NCBI RefSeq assembly: GCF_030159855.1
Contig: NZ_BSNG01000002.1
Location: 45,935-109,934, forward strand
Direction: 5' to 3'
DNA: 64,000 nt
Origin: Devosia yakushimensis
GTDB taxonomy: Bacteria; Pseudomonadota; Alphaproteobacteria; Rhizobiales; Devosiaceae
Both the position numbers and the translations under genes were made by a program. Positions 17,346 to 25,812 of the stretch are shown in pieces. The notes under the pieces were generated by a model. It had not been told where the DNA came from. It saw only the letters and a list, made by a program, of their open reading frames with translations, and ran no database searches. How positions within the stretch are numbered: the stretch's first letter is position 1; each line of letters opens with the position of its first letter.

Positions 17346-18740
17346 CTATCCACTCTGTGTCGGGGTCGCCCACCATCCGGTCGGATCGACGGGCTCGTTG
17401 TTTTGTCGCAGTTCAATATAAAGGGTCGGTTGGGAGTTGCCAGCATTGGTGGTTACGGTACGCCCAATTGTGCGTGATCCCATGGTGCCCAAAGGTTCGC
17501 CCATCAACACGAACTGGCCGATATCGACGCTGACCGCATCGAGCCCCGCCAGGAGCGTGGTGTAGTTCTGCCCAGTATTGAGAATGATGATTTGGCCGTA
17601 ATTGAGGTAGGGACCCTTATAAAGCACCCAACCATCGGCTGGCGCCACCACCTGGGCTTCGGCACGGGTGACCACGGAGATGCCGTGGGAAATGCCGCCA
17701 AAGCCGTCGCTGGCGCCATAATCGACCACATTGACGCCATTGGCGGGCATGGTGAGGTAGCCCTTGGCATTGGCAAAAGGCAGCGCGGGCTCGGTTCGCG
17801 CGCTATTGGCCAGCGCCACGCGAATCTCGTCGGGCGTCATGGTGACGGCATTGGGATCGGTCGGGGTGGATGGCGTTTGTACCGATGTGGCGCGGGCCGA
17901 GAGGCTATCGATCAGCTCTTTGAGCGTGGTGGCGCGGGCGGCGAGTGCGACGGCCTCGGCCTCCTGGGCGGCCAGTTCGCTTGAACGGACATCGATGCCC
18001 TGTTTGCGGGCCGCGATCAGCGTGGCGATACGGAGCTGTTCTTCCTCGAGCACCGAGAAATTGGCTTTGAGGGTTGCTTCCTCGGCCAGGGCGGCTGCCT
18101 TGATTTCGGTCAATTGCTTGAGGTCGGCGGTGACGGCGTCGGCCTTGGCGCGCAATTGCGGCACGATGGCGGAAATCAGAATGGCGCTGCGGGCGGAGCC
18201 CAGGGCGTCGTCGGGGTCGACGATCAGGGCCGGTGGCGGATTGAGCGAAATACGCTCAAGCGCGGCCAGCACATTGGCCATTTCGGCATTGGAGCCATCG
18301 AGCCTGCCGCGCACTTCGAGCTCGGAAACGATGAGTTCGGAAAGCCGCTCCTCAATATCGGCAACCTCGATCTCGGCCAGCTTGACGCGCTGGGCGGCGG
18401 CGATGAGCGCGGCATTCTGCTTGGTGCGGTCGCCTTCCATCTCGGCGATCTCGGCCTTGAGCGCATCGACCCGTTCCTGGCTCAAAGCGATCGAGGCCTC
18501 CACGGCCTCGAGATCGGTCTGCGCCGCGGCAGGATCGGCAGCAGCTGCCGCCGGTTGCGCAGGGGCGGCTGGAGCGATGGCGGGCGCGGCTGGCGGATTT
18601 GCCGGCGTGGCCGGGTCCGGTACAGCGGGCGCCGGCACGGTCTGGGCGAGCAGGGGCAGCGATGACGTCACTGCCAGCGCCAAGGCGGCCAATGGCCCTG
18701 TCAGCTTTTTGCCCAACCTCTTGCCTGGCAGCTTTGCCAT
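17346..18740 (-). CDS. envC: murein hydrolase activator EnvC family protein (degenerate M23)
   Basis: Start at the ATG opening MAKLPGKRLGKK, with GGAG five bases upstream. A signal peptide (ending SSLPLLAQ), a Pro/Ala-rich segment, two coiled-coil blocks (about 75-140 and 190-275), and a C-terminal LytM/M23 fold (about 340-464) follow. The zinc ligands of active M23 enzymes appear to be lost: the usual HxxxD is SHGISVV and the HxH position reads YTTLLAG. That matches EnvC-type activators, which open amidases at the division site rather than cutting murein themselves. About 464 residues. Confidence 0.9.
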   Translation of the reverse strand: MAKLPGKRLGKKLTGPLAALALAVTSSLPLLAQTVPAPAVPDPATPANPPAAPAIAPAAPAQPAAAAADPAAAQTDLEAVEASIALSQERVDALKAEIAEMEGDRTKQNAALIAAAQRVKLAEIEVADIEERLSELIVSELEVRGRLDGSNAEMANVLAALERISLNPPPALIVDPDDALGSARSAILISAIVPQLRAKADAVTADLKQLTEIKAAALAEEATLKANFSVLEEEQLRIATLIAARKQGIDVRSSELAAQEAEAVALAARATTLKELIDSLSARATSVQTPSTPTDPNAVTMTPDEIRVALANSARTEPALPFANAKGYLTMPANGVNVVDYGASDGFGGISHGISVVTRAEAQVVAPADGWVLYKGPYLNYGQIIILNTGQNYTTLLAGLDAVSVDIGQFVLMGEPLGTMGSRTIGRTVTTNAGNSQPTLYIELRQNNEPVDPTGWWATPTQSG

Positions 18741-18847
18741 GACATCTCCAGCAGCGGCGCGGAGCGCCCGAATCAATCCGCGCACCATAGCAAGGCCCCG
18801 GAAAACCAGAGGTTAACTCTGCTTAACCATATCGTGATCTTACGTCC

Positions 18848-19231
18848 TCAGATTGCGCTGACGATGTCGGTCTGGCTGAAATCATTGCCGACAAAAAGCA
18901 GGGGGCAATCGCGCTCCCTGGCCAGGGCATAGGCAAAACAATCGCCAAAATTGAGGCCGGCGGGATGGCTGCCCTTGCCCCAGATAGCATAGGCCGCGGC
19001 TGCGTCTTTTGCTCCGGTCTCGGTCAGGGCAATGCATTCGGCCGCGACGCCGTCCAGCAGCCGGTTGAGGGGGATGAGCAGGCCCTTTGGTCCGGCGACG
19101 ATCATCGCTTCGGCAAATGTTGGTGCCGAGATCAATATGGTCTCGGCGGATGCCAAGGCGCGCTGGCATGCATCGGCTTGCGGTTCGTTCTTGAGAATGG
19201 CCAGAAGAGCGGAGGTATCGACAACGATCAC
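18848..19231 (-). CDS. vapC: VapC-type PIN-domain toxin
   Basis: PIN-domain ribonuclease of 127 residues. Acidic active-site residues are visible: Asp in IVVDTSALLAIL, Glu in TFAEAMIV, and the Asp pair region GLNFGDCFAYALA; NDFSQTDI closes the fold. Translation starts at GTG, overlapping the antitoxin stop by four bases (GTGA), so production is coupled. The pair is in the same direction as the envC-ctpA run but about 107 bp away from it. Confidence 0.9.
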   Translation of the reverse strand: MIVVDTSALLAILKNEPQADACQRALASAETILISAPTFAEAMIVAGPKGLLIPLNRLLDGVAAECIALTETGAKDAAAAYAIWGKGSHPAGLNFGDCFAYALARERDCPLLFVGNDFSQTDIVSAI

Positions 19232-19485
19232 TTGGGCAGACCAAGCTCATCGTAGAGAAAATCCTGGCTCCGTGCCGCCGAGACGCCATCGTCAGGGATG
19301 GCTTTGGTCGCTGCACGAATGGCAGTGATCCTCGCCATCTTTTCGGCAGGCGTGAGAACTGGCTTTATCGGCGCAATCCGGGCAACCGGGGTGCCGTGGC
19401 GCGTCAAAACGATCTCTTCGCCGGCCTCGGCGCGGCGGACGAGGTCGGTCAGCTGTGCCTTGGCATCAGATAGGGCGATATCCAT
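19228..19485 (-). CDS. vapB: Phd/YefM-type antitoxin (VapB role)
   Basis: The 85-residue product begins MDIALSDAKAQLTDLVRRAEAGEEIVLTRHGTPVARIAP, the Phd/YefM DNA-binding fold, followed by a flexible toxin-binding tail ending DFLYDELGLPK. It would repress its own promoter as a dimer; an inverted repeat fills the spacer of that promoter (next entry). GGAG lies nine bases upstream of the ATG. Confidence 0.9.
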   Translation of the reverse strand: MDIALSDAKAQLTDLVRRAEAGEEIVLTRHGTPVARIAPIKPVLTPAEKMARITAIRAATKAIPDDGVSAARSQDFLYDELGLPK

Positions 19486-19507
19486 CTGGGGTCTCCATTA
19501 CCTACTT

Positions 19508-19536
19508 AAAATAGACCATTCGATGGTCCATTTCAA
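19508..19536 (-). promoter_or_regulatory. vapBC promoter with operator in the spacer
   Basis: On the minus strand TTGAAA (19536-19531) and TATTTT (19513-19508) are 17 bp apart. The spacer holds an inverted repeat with 10-base arms (19510-19519 and 19523-19532, one mismatch, core GACCAT-TCG-ATGGTC). Binding there would block RNA polymerase directly. The -35 box overlaps the rlmH stop codon. Confidence 0.7.
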
Positions 19537-20015
19537 TCGCCGCGGTGATAGGGGTGGCCGGACAGGATGGTTGTGGTGCGGTAGAGTTGCTCGGCCAGCA
19601 TGATGCGGACCAATTGATGCGGCCAGGTGAGGGGGGAGAAGCTCAGCACCAGATCGGCGGCAGAAACGAAGGCCGGATCGAGCCCGTCGGCGCCACCGAT
19701 GATGAAGCTGGCGGCGGGGCGGCCATCATCGCGCCAGCGGCCGATCTGGTTGGCAAAGGTTTCCGAGCCGATGGTCTTGCCGCGTTCGTCGAGCGCCACC
19801 ACAATGCCCTCGGGCAGGGCGGCGCGCAGGGCCTTGGCCTCGTCGGCCTTGCGGCTGGCCGATGAGCCGGCGCGGGATTCGGGCAGCTCGATAATATCAA
19901 AGCCGGTCAAGGCCAGCGGCTTGCCGCCGCCGATGGCGCGATCGAGATAGCGCGCCACCATTTCCCGTTCGGGCCCGGCCTTCATCCGGCCGACAGCCGC
20001 GATAGCTATGCGCAT
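19533..20015 (-). CDS. rlmH: 23S rRNA pseudouridine-1915 N3-methyltransferase
   Basis: A SPOUT-fold methyltransferase that modifies helix 69 of 23S rRNA on assembled ribosomes. The 160-residue product has the SAM-binding knot IIGGADGLD and the conserved C-terminal HPYHRGD ending. It follows rsfS at 57 bp, with a palindromic repeat between them. Its stop codon overlaps the vapBC -35 element. Confidence 0.96.
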   Translation of the reverse strand: MRIAIAAVGRMKAGPEREMVARYLDRAIGGGKPLALTGFDIIELPESRAGSSASRKADEAKALRAALPEGIVVALDERGKTIGSETFANQIGRWRDDGRPAASFIIGGADGLDPAFVSAADLVLSFSPLTWPHQLVRIMLAEQLYRTTTILSGHPYHRGD

Positions 20016-20025
20016 TATGCCACGA

Positions 20026-20054
20026 CCTCGTGGTTCGACAGGCTCACCATGAGG
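20026..20054. repeat. short palindromic repeat inside the rsfS-rlmH gap
   Basis: CCTCGTGGT (20026-20034) and ACCATGAGG (20046-20054) form imperfect 9-bp arms around an 11-base centre. I recall elements of this form as common dispersed repeats in Devosia and other alphaproteobacteria. It lies 11 bp before the rlmH start and could fold in the message. Confidence 0.55.
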
Positions 20055-20072
20055 TCTACACCAGGCTCCGCC

Positions 20073-20465
20073 CTAGTGGGCGTCGGCGGCGAAGTCGGCC
20101 TGCCACATCTTTTCGATGTTGTAGAACTCGCGCACTTCGGGGCGGAAGATGTGGACGATGACGTCGCCGGCATCGACCAGAACCCAATCGCAATGGGGCA
20201 ATCCCTCGACCCGCGGCTTGCAATGGCCGGCATCGCGCAGGGCGGTGATCACCTGGTCGGCCACGGCCCCGACATGGCGCTGGGAGCGGCCGGAGGTCAC
20301 GACCATGTGGTCGGCCAGCGAGGACTTGCCGGTAATGTCGACGGCAATGGTCTCTTCGGCCTTGGCATCGTCAAGGCATTCGAGAATGACATCGATCATC
20401 GGGCGATCCGGGGTGGCGAGGGGGGCCTCGGCGTGGGGAGAGGTGTTCTCGGGCAGCGCGGCCAT
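20073..20465 (-). CDS. rsfS: ribosome silencing factor RsfS
   Basis: RsfS binds uL14 and prevents 50S-30S joining under starvation. The core DVILECLDDAKAEETIAVDITGKSSLADHMVVTSG and WVLVDAGDVIVHIFRPEVREFYNIEKMW is complete. The start is uncertain: I use ATG 20465 (MAALPENTS, GGAAGG nine bases upstream), giving 130 residues; ATG 20486 and the frame further up are also open. Gene order nadD-rsfS-rlmH is the usual alphaproteobacterial arrangement. Confidence 0.93.
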   Translation of the reverse strand: MAALPENTSPHAEAPLATPDRPMIDVILECLDDAKAEETIAVDITGKSSLADHMVVTSGRSQRHVGAVADQVITALRDAGHCKPRVEGLPHCDWVLVDAGDVIVHIFRPEVREFYNIEKMWQADFAADAH

Positions 20466-20643
20466 CAGCAATGGCCTTCCGCCCATGCTCGTGCATGGGT
20501 CATGCGTGGGGTCAGCATCCTTGGTTGTTGATCGGAATGTGCAGGCGTCTTTGCAAACGGCAAGCAATCAGTTCCTTGATTGGTGACTTCAATCACACGA
20601 AAGCAATATGCGCTTTTGAGGCGGTTTTCGCAAGGTAGGCCGC

Positions 20644-21285
20644 TCACTTTGCAGTTTCACGACGGCGCCGTGCTCTTATTGCCGAGGAGGATAGGGGGGA
20701 TTGCCGGCCATGCAGATAGACCCAGGCTGGCGGGGGGAGACTGGCCAGGCGACCGGCATCTTCCTCATCGATCCGATAGCGGCCCAGCGCGATGCCCGCG
20801 CGCGAAACGGGCGCCAGCCGCGAGGAGCCGGGCCGCACATAGACCGCCATGGGTACCATGGCGGCGATGTCGCGCCAGCGCTCCCAGCGGTGGAAGTCGA
20901 CGAGATTATCGGCGCCCATGATCCAGACGAAACGCCGGTCGGGCATGGCCGAGGTGAGGAATTTTATGGTCTGCCAGGAATAGGTGAAGCCATAGGCCGC
21001 TTCAAAGCCGGTGACGCGGATGCGCGGGTCATCGAGCAGGTGCCGGGCGGCGGCGACACGATCGGCAAGCGGGGCAAGATCGTTGTGGTTTTTCAGCGGG
21101 TTGCCGGGCGTCACCAGGACCCAGACGGCGTCGAGGCGCAGCCGGCGCAGGGTCTCTTCGACGACGAGCCGGTGGCCCTCATGGATAGGATTGAAACTGC
21201 CGCCGAACAGGCCAATGCGCATGCCAGCCGCGGAGGGAGGCAGTTCGGTCGTGCCGGAAATGCGGAGCGGAGCGCGGAGGGTCAA
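20644..21285 (-). CDS. nadD: nicotinate-nucleotide adenylyltransferase
   Basis: NadD adenylates nicotinate mononucleotide in NAD synthesis. The nucleotide-binding motif GLFGGSFNPIHEGH, the WIMGADNL segment and the C-terminal SSSAIRARR (an ISSTxIR variant) are visible. The open frame starts at TTG 21285, six bases after the proA stop, giving 213 residues with a short N-terminal extension; ATG 21222 directly before GLFGG is the shorter option. It is the last gene in a minus-strand series proB-proA-nadD. Confidence 0.93.
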   Translation of the reverse strand: MTLRAPLRISGTTELPPSAAGMRIGLFGGSFNPIHEGHRLVVEETLRRLRLDAVWVLVTPGNPLKNHNDLAPLADRVAAARHLLDDPRIRVTGFEAAYGFTYSWQTIKFLTSAMPDRRFVWIMGADNLVDFHRWERWRDIAAMVPMAVYVRPGSSRLAPVSRAGIALGRYRIDEEDAGRLASLPPPAWVYLHGRQSPLSSSAIRARRRRETAK

Positions 21286-21291
21286 GTGGGG

Positions 21292-22572
21292 CTAAGGCCT
21301 CGTCTGACCGTTGCCGCGGACGCGGTATTTGAAGCTGGTCAGCTGCTCGACGCCGACCGGGCCGCGTGCGTGCATTTTGCCGGTGGCGATGCCGATTTCC
21401 CCGCCGAAGCCGAATTCGCCGCCATCGGCGAATTGGGTCGAGGCGTTGTGCAAGAGGATCGCAGAGTCGATCTCGTTGAAGAATTTCTCAACGGCCACAG
21501 CATCTTCGGCGATGATCGCCTCGGTGTGGTGGCTCGAATATTTCTCGATATGGGCGATGGCGTCCTCGACGCTGTCGACCACTTTTACCGAGATGATCGC
21601 GTCCTCATATTCGGTGCGCCAATCCTCTTCCGTGGCCGGTTTGGTTAACAGACTGTTAGCATTTACCGTAGCATCGCCGCGTATTTCGCAGCCTTTTGCC
21701 ATCAACGCGTCAAGGATGGGATTGAGGTGGGTGCCGACCACGTCAGAATGGACGAGAAGGGTCTCGGCGGCGCCGCAAATGCCGGTGCGGCGCATCTTGG
21801 CGTTGAGGGTCACCGAGACGGCCTTTTCGAGATCGGCGGATTTATCGATATAGACATGCACGATGCCTTCGAGATGGGCGAAGACCGGCACGCGGGCTTC
21901 GTCCTGCACGCGGGCGACCAGCGTCTTGCCGCCGCGCGGCACGATGACGTCGATATTGCCGTCCAGCCCCTTGAGCATTTCGCCGACGGCGGCGCGGTCG
22001 GTGGTGGGGACCAGTTGCACGCATTCGACCGGCAGGCCGGCCAGATGGAGACCATCGAGCAGGGAATCGACCAAAGCGCGGCTCGAATGGAAGCTGTCGC
22101 TGCCGCCGCGCAGGATGACGGCATTGCCCGACTTGATGCAGAGTGCGCCGGCATCGGCGGTGACATTGGGGCGGGATTCAAAGATCACGCCGATGACGCC
22201 GAGCGGGGTGCGCAAGCGCTCGATATGAAGGCCATTGGGCCGGTCCCATTCGGCAATGGTCGTGCCGACCGGATCGGGCAGTTCGGCAATGGTTTTGACG
22301 GCTTCGATAATGCCGTCGATGCGCTTGTCATTGAGTTCGAGCCGGTCGAGAAAGGCCTTGGAAATGCCCTTGGTGCGGGCCGCTTCCATGTCCTTGGCAT
22401 TGGCGGCGAGGATGGCCTTGCGATGCGCATTGATGGCGCCGGCCGCGGTCAGGAGCGCGGTGCGTTTCTGTTCTGATGAAGCGATGGCGAGCTTGCGGGC
22501 GGCCATGCGGGCATTGCGGCCCAGGCCGGCCATGATTTCGTTCAGCGACAGATTGGCTTCAAGCGCGCTCAC
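21292..22572 (-). CDS. proA: glutamate-5-semialdehyde dehydrogenase
   Basis: Second step of proline synthesis: reduces gamma-glutamyl phosphate with NADPH. The 426-residue product shows the aldehyde dehydrogenase fold, with the catalytic Cys in MRRTGICGAAETLLV and VIFESRPNVTADAGALCIKSGNA in the nucleotide domain. Starts within the last 14 bases of proB, so the two are translationally coupled. Confidence 0.97.
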   Translation of the reverse strand: MSALEANLSLNEIMAGLGRNARMAARKLAIASSEQKRTALLTAAGAINAHRKAILAANAKDMEAARTKGISKAFLDRLELNDKRIDGIIEAVKTIAELPDPVGTTIAEWDRPNGLHIERLRTPLGVIGVIFESRPNVTADAGALCIKSGNAVILRGGSDSFHSSRALVDSLLDGLHLAGLPVECVQLVPTTDRAAVGEMLKGLDGNIDVIVPRGGKTLVARVQDEARVPVFAHLEGIVHVYIDKSADLEKAVSVTLNAKMRRTGICGAAETLLVHSDVVGTHLNPILDALMAKGCEIRGDATVNANSLLTKPATEEDWRTEYEDAIISVKVVDSVEDAIAHIEKYSSHHTEAIIAEDAVAVEKFFNEIDSAILLHNASTQFADGGEFGFGGEIGIATGKMHARGPVGVEQLTSFKYRVRGNGQTRP

Positions 22573-23701
22573 TGCTCGTCTCCTCTTGGCTGCCTACCAG
22601 CACGAGATTGTCGCGATGCACAAGGGCGGCGCGATTGCCGGCGCCCAATAATTCGACCACGGCATCGCTGCGCTTGCCCATGACCAGCCGGGCCTCGTCG
22701 CTATCGAGACCGGCCAGGCCCCGGGCGATTTCGGTGCCGTCGGGATTGGTCACGGCAATGGTGTCGCCGCGTTCGAAATCGCCGGTGACCTTGGTGACGC
22801 CAATGGGCAGCAGCGACTTGCCGGTCAGCAGCGCCCGGGCGGCGCCGGCATCGACCTGGAGGGTTCCCGCGACGGCCAGGGTGCCCATGATCCAGCGCTT
22901 GCGCGCTTGGGCCCGGCTGCGGGCGGGATGGAACAGGGTGTGGCGAGCGCCCGTTGTCAGGGCCTTGAGGGGATGGGCCTCGGTGCCCTTGGCAATGATC
23001 ATGGCGGTGCCGGCATGGGTCGCGATCTTGCCGGCCTCGACCTTGGTGGTCATGCCGCCGCGCGAGAGATGGCTTGCCGCGCCCCCTGCCATGGCTTCGA
23101 TGGTGGGCGTGATGGCAGGCACTTCGGACAGATGGATGGCCGAAGGGTCCTTGGCCGGCGGGGCGGTATAGAGCCCGTCAATGTCGGAGAGCAGGATCAG
23201 GCAATCGGCCTCGATCATGGTGGCGACGCGGGCCGAGAGACGGTCATTGTCGCCATAGCGGATTTCGGCGGTGGCGACGCTGTCATTCTCATTGATGATC
23301 GGCACCGCGCCCAGGCCCAAGAGGGTGGCGATCGTGGTGCGGGCATTGAGGTAATAGCGCCGCTCCTCGGTGATATTGGGCGTGATGAGGATTTGCCCGG
23401 TCACGATGCTGTGGCGGCCAAGGGCCTCGGCCCAGGCCTGGCTGAGAGCAATCTGTCCGGCGCTGGCGGCGGCCTGAGACTGCTCCAGCGTCAGCGCGAC
23501 AGCGGCGAGGCCCAAAAGGCCACGGCCCAGGGCGATGGCGCCGGAGGAGACGATGACCACCTCACGCCCCTCGGCCTTGAGCGCTGCGATATCGGCCGCG
23601 AGATCGGCCAGCCAGCCGGCACGAAGCCTGCCCTGCTTGTCGACAAGCAGGGCCGAGCCGATCTTGATGGTGAGGCGCTTATAGGGCGCTAGGGCGTTCA
23701 T
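22559..23701 (-). CDS. proB: glutamate 5-kinase with PUA domain
   Basis: First step of proline synthesis. The 380-residue product has the amino acid kinase domain (IKIGSALLVDKQGRLR; VSSGAIALGRGLLG; INENDSVATAEIRYGDNDRLSA) and a C-terminal PUA domain (about 280-370, LQVDAGAARALLTGKSLLPIGV). It lies 13 bp after obgE on the same strand and overlaps proA by 14 bp. Confidence 0.97.
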   Translation of the reverse strand: MNALAPYKRLTIKIGSALLVDKQGRLRAGWLADLAADIAALKAEGREVVIVSSGAIALGRGLLGLAAVALTLEQSQAAASAGQIALSQAWAEALGRHSIVTGQILITPNITEERRYYLNARTTIATLLGLGAVPIINENDSVATAEIRYGDNDRLSARVATMIEADCLILLSDIDGLYTAPPAKDPSAIHLSEVPAITPTIEAMAGGAASHLSRGGMTTKVEAGKIATHAGTAMIIAKGTEAHPLKALTTGARHTLFHPARSRAQARKRWIMGTLAVAGTLQVDAGAARALLTGKSLLPIGVTKVTGDFERGDTIAVTNPDGTEIARGLAGLDSDEARLVMGKRSDAVVELLGAGNRAALVHRDNLVLVGSQEETSSERA

Positions 23702-23714
23702 TTTTCTGCAACCA

Positions 23715-24758
23715 CTATGGAGCCCAGTTGGGCTCGATCTTGCGCCGCTCGGCCTCGACCTTGGCGGCCTTTTCGGCGTCTAGGACGCCCACGACGTCGT
23801 AGAGCACCTGATCGACACCCTTGCCGGTGACGCCCGAGACCAGCAGCACATCGGCCTTGCTGACCTTTTTCAAAACCTTGAGCTTTTCCTTGAGGTCGTC
23901 CGGCTCGATGGCGTCGATCTTGTTGAGCACGACAATTTCCGGCTTCTCGCCCAGGCGTTCGTCATAGGCGACCAGCTCGCCGCGGATGGTTTTATAGGCG
24001 GTCTTGATATCGTCCTGGGTGCCATCGATGAGATGGATCAGGACGCCACAGCGCTCGATATGGCCCAGGAAGCGGTCGCCAATGCCGGCGCCTTCGCTGG
24101 CCCCTTCGATGAGGCCGGGAATATCGGCCAGGACGAAATCGCGTTCACCGATCGAGACCACGCCCAGATTGGGGTGGAGCGTGGTGAAGGGATAATCGGC
24201 GATTTTTGGCTTGGCCGCCGAAACGGCGGCAAGGAAAGTCGACTTGCCGGCATTGGGCAGGCCAACCAGACCCGCATCGGCAATGAGCTTGAGACGCAGC
24301 CAGATCCATTTTTCAACGCCCGGCAGGCCGGGATTGGCGTGGCGCGGCGCCTGGTTGGAGCTGGTCTTGAAATGGGCATTGCCGAAGCCGCCATTGCCGC
24401 CCGAGAGCAGCACGATGCGCTGGCCAACTTCGGTGAGGTCGGCAATCAGGGTCTCGTTGTCATCTTCAAAGACCTGGGTGCCGACGGGCACGCGCAGCAC
24501 GACATCGGCGCCATCGGCCCCGGTGCGGTTCTTGCCCATGCCATGGGTGCCGGTCTTGGCCTTGAAATGCTGCTGGTAGCGATAATCGATCAGGGTATTG
24601 AGCCCATCGACGCATTCGATCACCACATCGCCGCCGCGGCCGCCATTGCCGCCATTGGGACCGCCGAATTCGACGAATTTTTCGCGCAGAAACGACACGG
24701 AGCCGCCCCCGCCATCGCCGGAGCGCACGAATATCTTGGCCTGATCGAGAAACTTCAT
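23715..24758 (-). CDS. obgE: GTPase ObgE (CgtA)
   Basis: An essential GTPase for 50S assembly and stress control. Start set at MKFLDQAKIFVRSGDGGGG, the canonical beginning; upstream codons belong to the preceding gene in another frame. The glycine-rich Obg domain (1-158) is followed by the G domain with GLPNAGKST, DIPGLIEGA, NKID and SGVTGKG. Length 347. The start codon overlaps the stop of the upstream GNAT gene (ATGA), an unusual coupling of a core GTPase to an acetyltransferase. Confidence 0.97.
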   Translation of the reverse strand: MKFLDQAKIFVRSGDGGGGSVSFLREKFVEFGGPNGGNGGRGGDVVIECVDGLNTLIDYRYQQHFKAKTGTHGMGKNRTGADGADVVLRVPVGTQVFEDDNETLIADLTEVGQRIVLLSGGNGGFGNAHFKTSSNQAPRHANPGLPGVEKWIWLRLKLIADAGLVGLPNAGKSTFLAAVSAAKPKIADYPFTTLHPNLGVVSIGERDFVLADIPGLIEGASEGAGIGDRFLGHIERCGVLIHLIDGTQDDIKTAYKTIRGELVAYDERLGEKPEIVVLNKIDAIEPDDLKEKLKVLKKVSKADVLLVSGVTGKGVDQVLYDVVGVLDAEKAAKVEAERRKIEPNWAP

Positions 24759-25291
24759 GAGGTACGGGCCTTCCAGACGCTCTGCGTCAATTCTGTGTCG
24801 ATATGCTCCACCTCGGCGCCGCGCGCAAGGCAGAGCAGGCTTGAGCGGCCGGTTTCGGTAAATCCAAGCTTGTTCTGGACTGCCAAAGAGGCCGCGTTGA
24901 AATAGAAAACGCCCGAATAGACCACCGGCGCATTGGTGGTGGCAAAGAACCAGTCGAGGCTGGTGGTCGCCGCTTCGGTCATGATGCCCCGGTTCCAGAA
25001 GGGGCGGCCCAGCCAATAGCCGATAATGGGCCCCAGCGGACCGCGGTGGAAGCCGACATGGCCAGCCAGCCCTTCGCCGGGCAATTCGATGGTGAAATTG
25101 GTTTCGTCGACCGGCAGGTGAGGCGTGCGGGTGCGCAGCCAGGCTCTGGCATCAGAGAGGCGATAGGGGAAGGGCACGCGGGCAAGATTGCCCGCGACGT
25201 CAAAATCATTGAGGTAGCGCGCGATATCCTCGGCGTCCCCCGCCTGCGGTTGGCGCAGCACGAAGCGCGACGTATGGAGCAAGGGGATCAT
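24755..25291 (-). CDS. GNAT N-acetyltransferase, RimJ/RimL type (first of three)
   Basis: The 178-residue product has the RimJ-like layout: SRFVLRQPQAGDAEDIARYL at the start, acetyl-CoA-binding region IIGYWLGRPFWNRGIMTEAA, and NAASLAVQNKLGFTETGRS near the end. Such enzymes acetylate N-terminal amines or small molecules; the target is not evident. It overlaps obgE by four bases downstream and the second GNAT gene by four bases upstream. Confidence 0.85.
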   Translation of the reverse strand: MIPLLHTSRFVLRQPQAGDAEDIARYLNDFDVAGNLARVPFPYRLSDARAWLRTRTPHLPVDETNFTIELPGEGLAGHVGFHRGPLGPIIGYWLGRPFWNRGIMTEAATTSLDWFFATTNAPVVYSGVFYFNAASLAVQNKLGFTETGRSSLLCLARGAEVEHIDTELTQSVWKARTS

Positions 25292-25812
25292 GGCGCTCTC
25301 CAGGCCATGATCAGCAATGGCTTGCCGCGATGCCGCTCGACGATGCTGGTTGTCTGCTCGATGACCTGGAAGCCGGCCTTTTCCAAGACGCGGATGGAGG
25401 CTGGATTACTCTCCAGCACGCGGGCCCTGATCTCGGCAATGCCGGCCGCGGCGGCGGCTTGCAGCAAACCTCTGACCGCTTCGGGCGCATAGCCCCGGCC
25501 CCAATGGGGTTCCCCCAGCCAATAGCCCAATTCAGGCAGCTTGCCGGTTTCGAATTTGAGACTGACCACGCCCATCATGCGGTCCTCGCCATTGGTGATG
25601 GCATAGGCGTGCGGCTTGTCGGGGTCGCCAAGCGCAGTGAGGAAAGCGCGGCCGTCGGCCTCGCCATAGGGATAGGGCATGACGGCGGTGGGCTCGATGA
25701 CCTTCCAATTATTGGCCAGCGCCACCAGATCGGCGAGATCGGTCATGGCCGGGGTGCGCAGCGTCAGGCGCTCCGTGCCGATTGTTGCGGGCAGATCGTC
25801 TTTCAGCGCCAT
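25288..25812 (-). CDS. GNAT N-acetyltransferase (second of three)
   Basis: Start placed at MALKDDLPATIGTERLTLRTP. The 174-residue product has ELGYWLGEPHWGRGYAPEAV as the acetyl-CoA site and SNPASIRVLEKAGFQV near the C-terminus. Related to its neighbours in length and motif order but clearly divergent in sequence, so this is an old duplication or an assembled set and not a recent tandem copy. Four-base overlap with the first, ten-base overlap with the third gene. Confidence 0.85.
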   Translation of the reverse strand: MALKDDLPATIGTERLTLRTPAMTDLADLVALANNWKVIEPTAVMPYPYGEADGRAFLTALGDPDKPHAYAITNGEDRMMGVVSLKFETGKLPELGYWLGEPHWGRGYAPEAVRGLLQAAAAAGIAEIRARVLESNPASIRVLEKAGFQVIEQTTSIVERHRGKPLLIMAWRAP

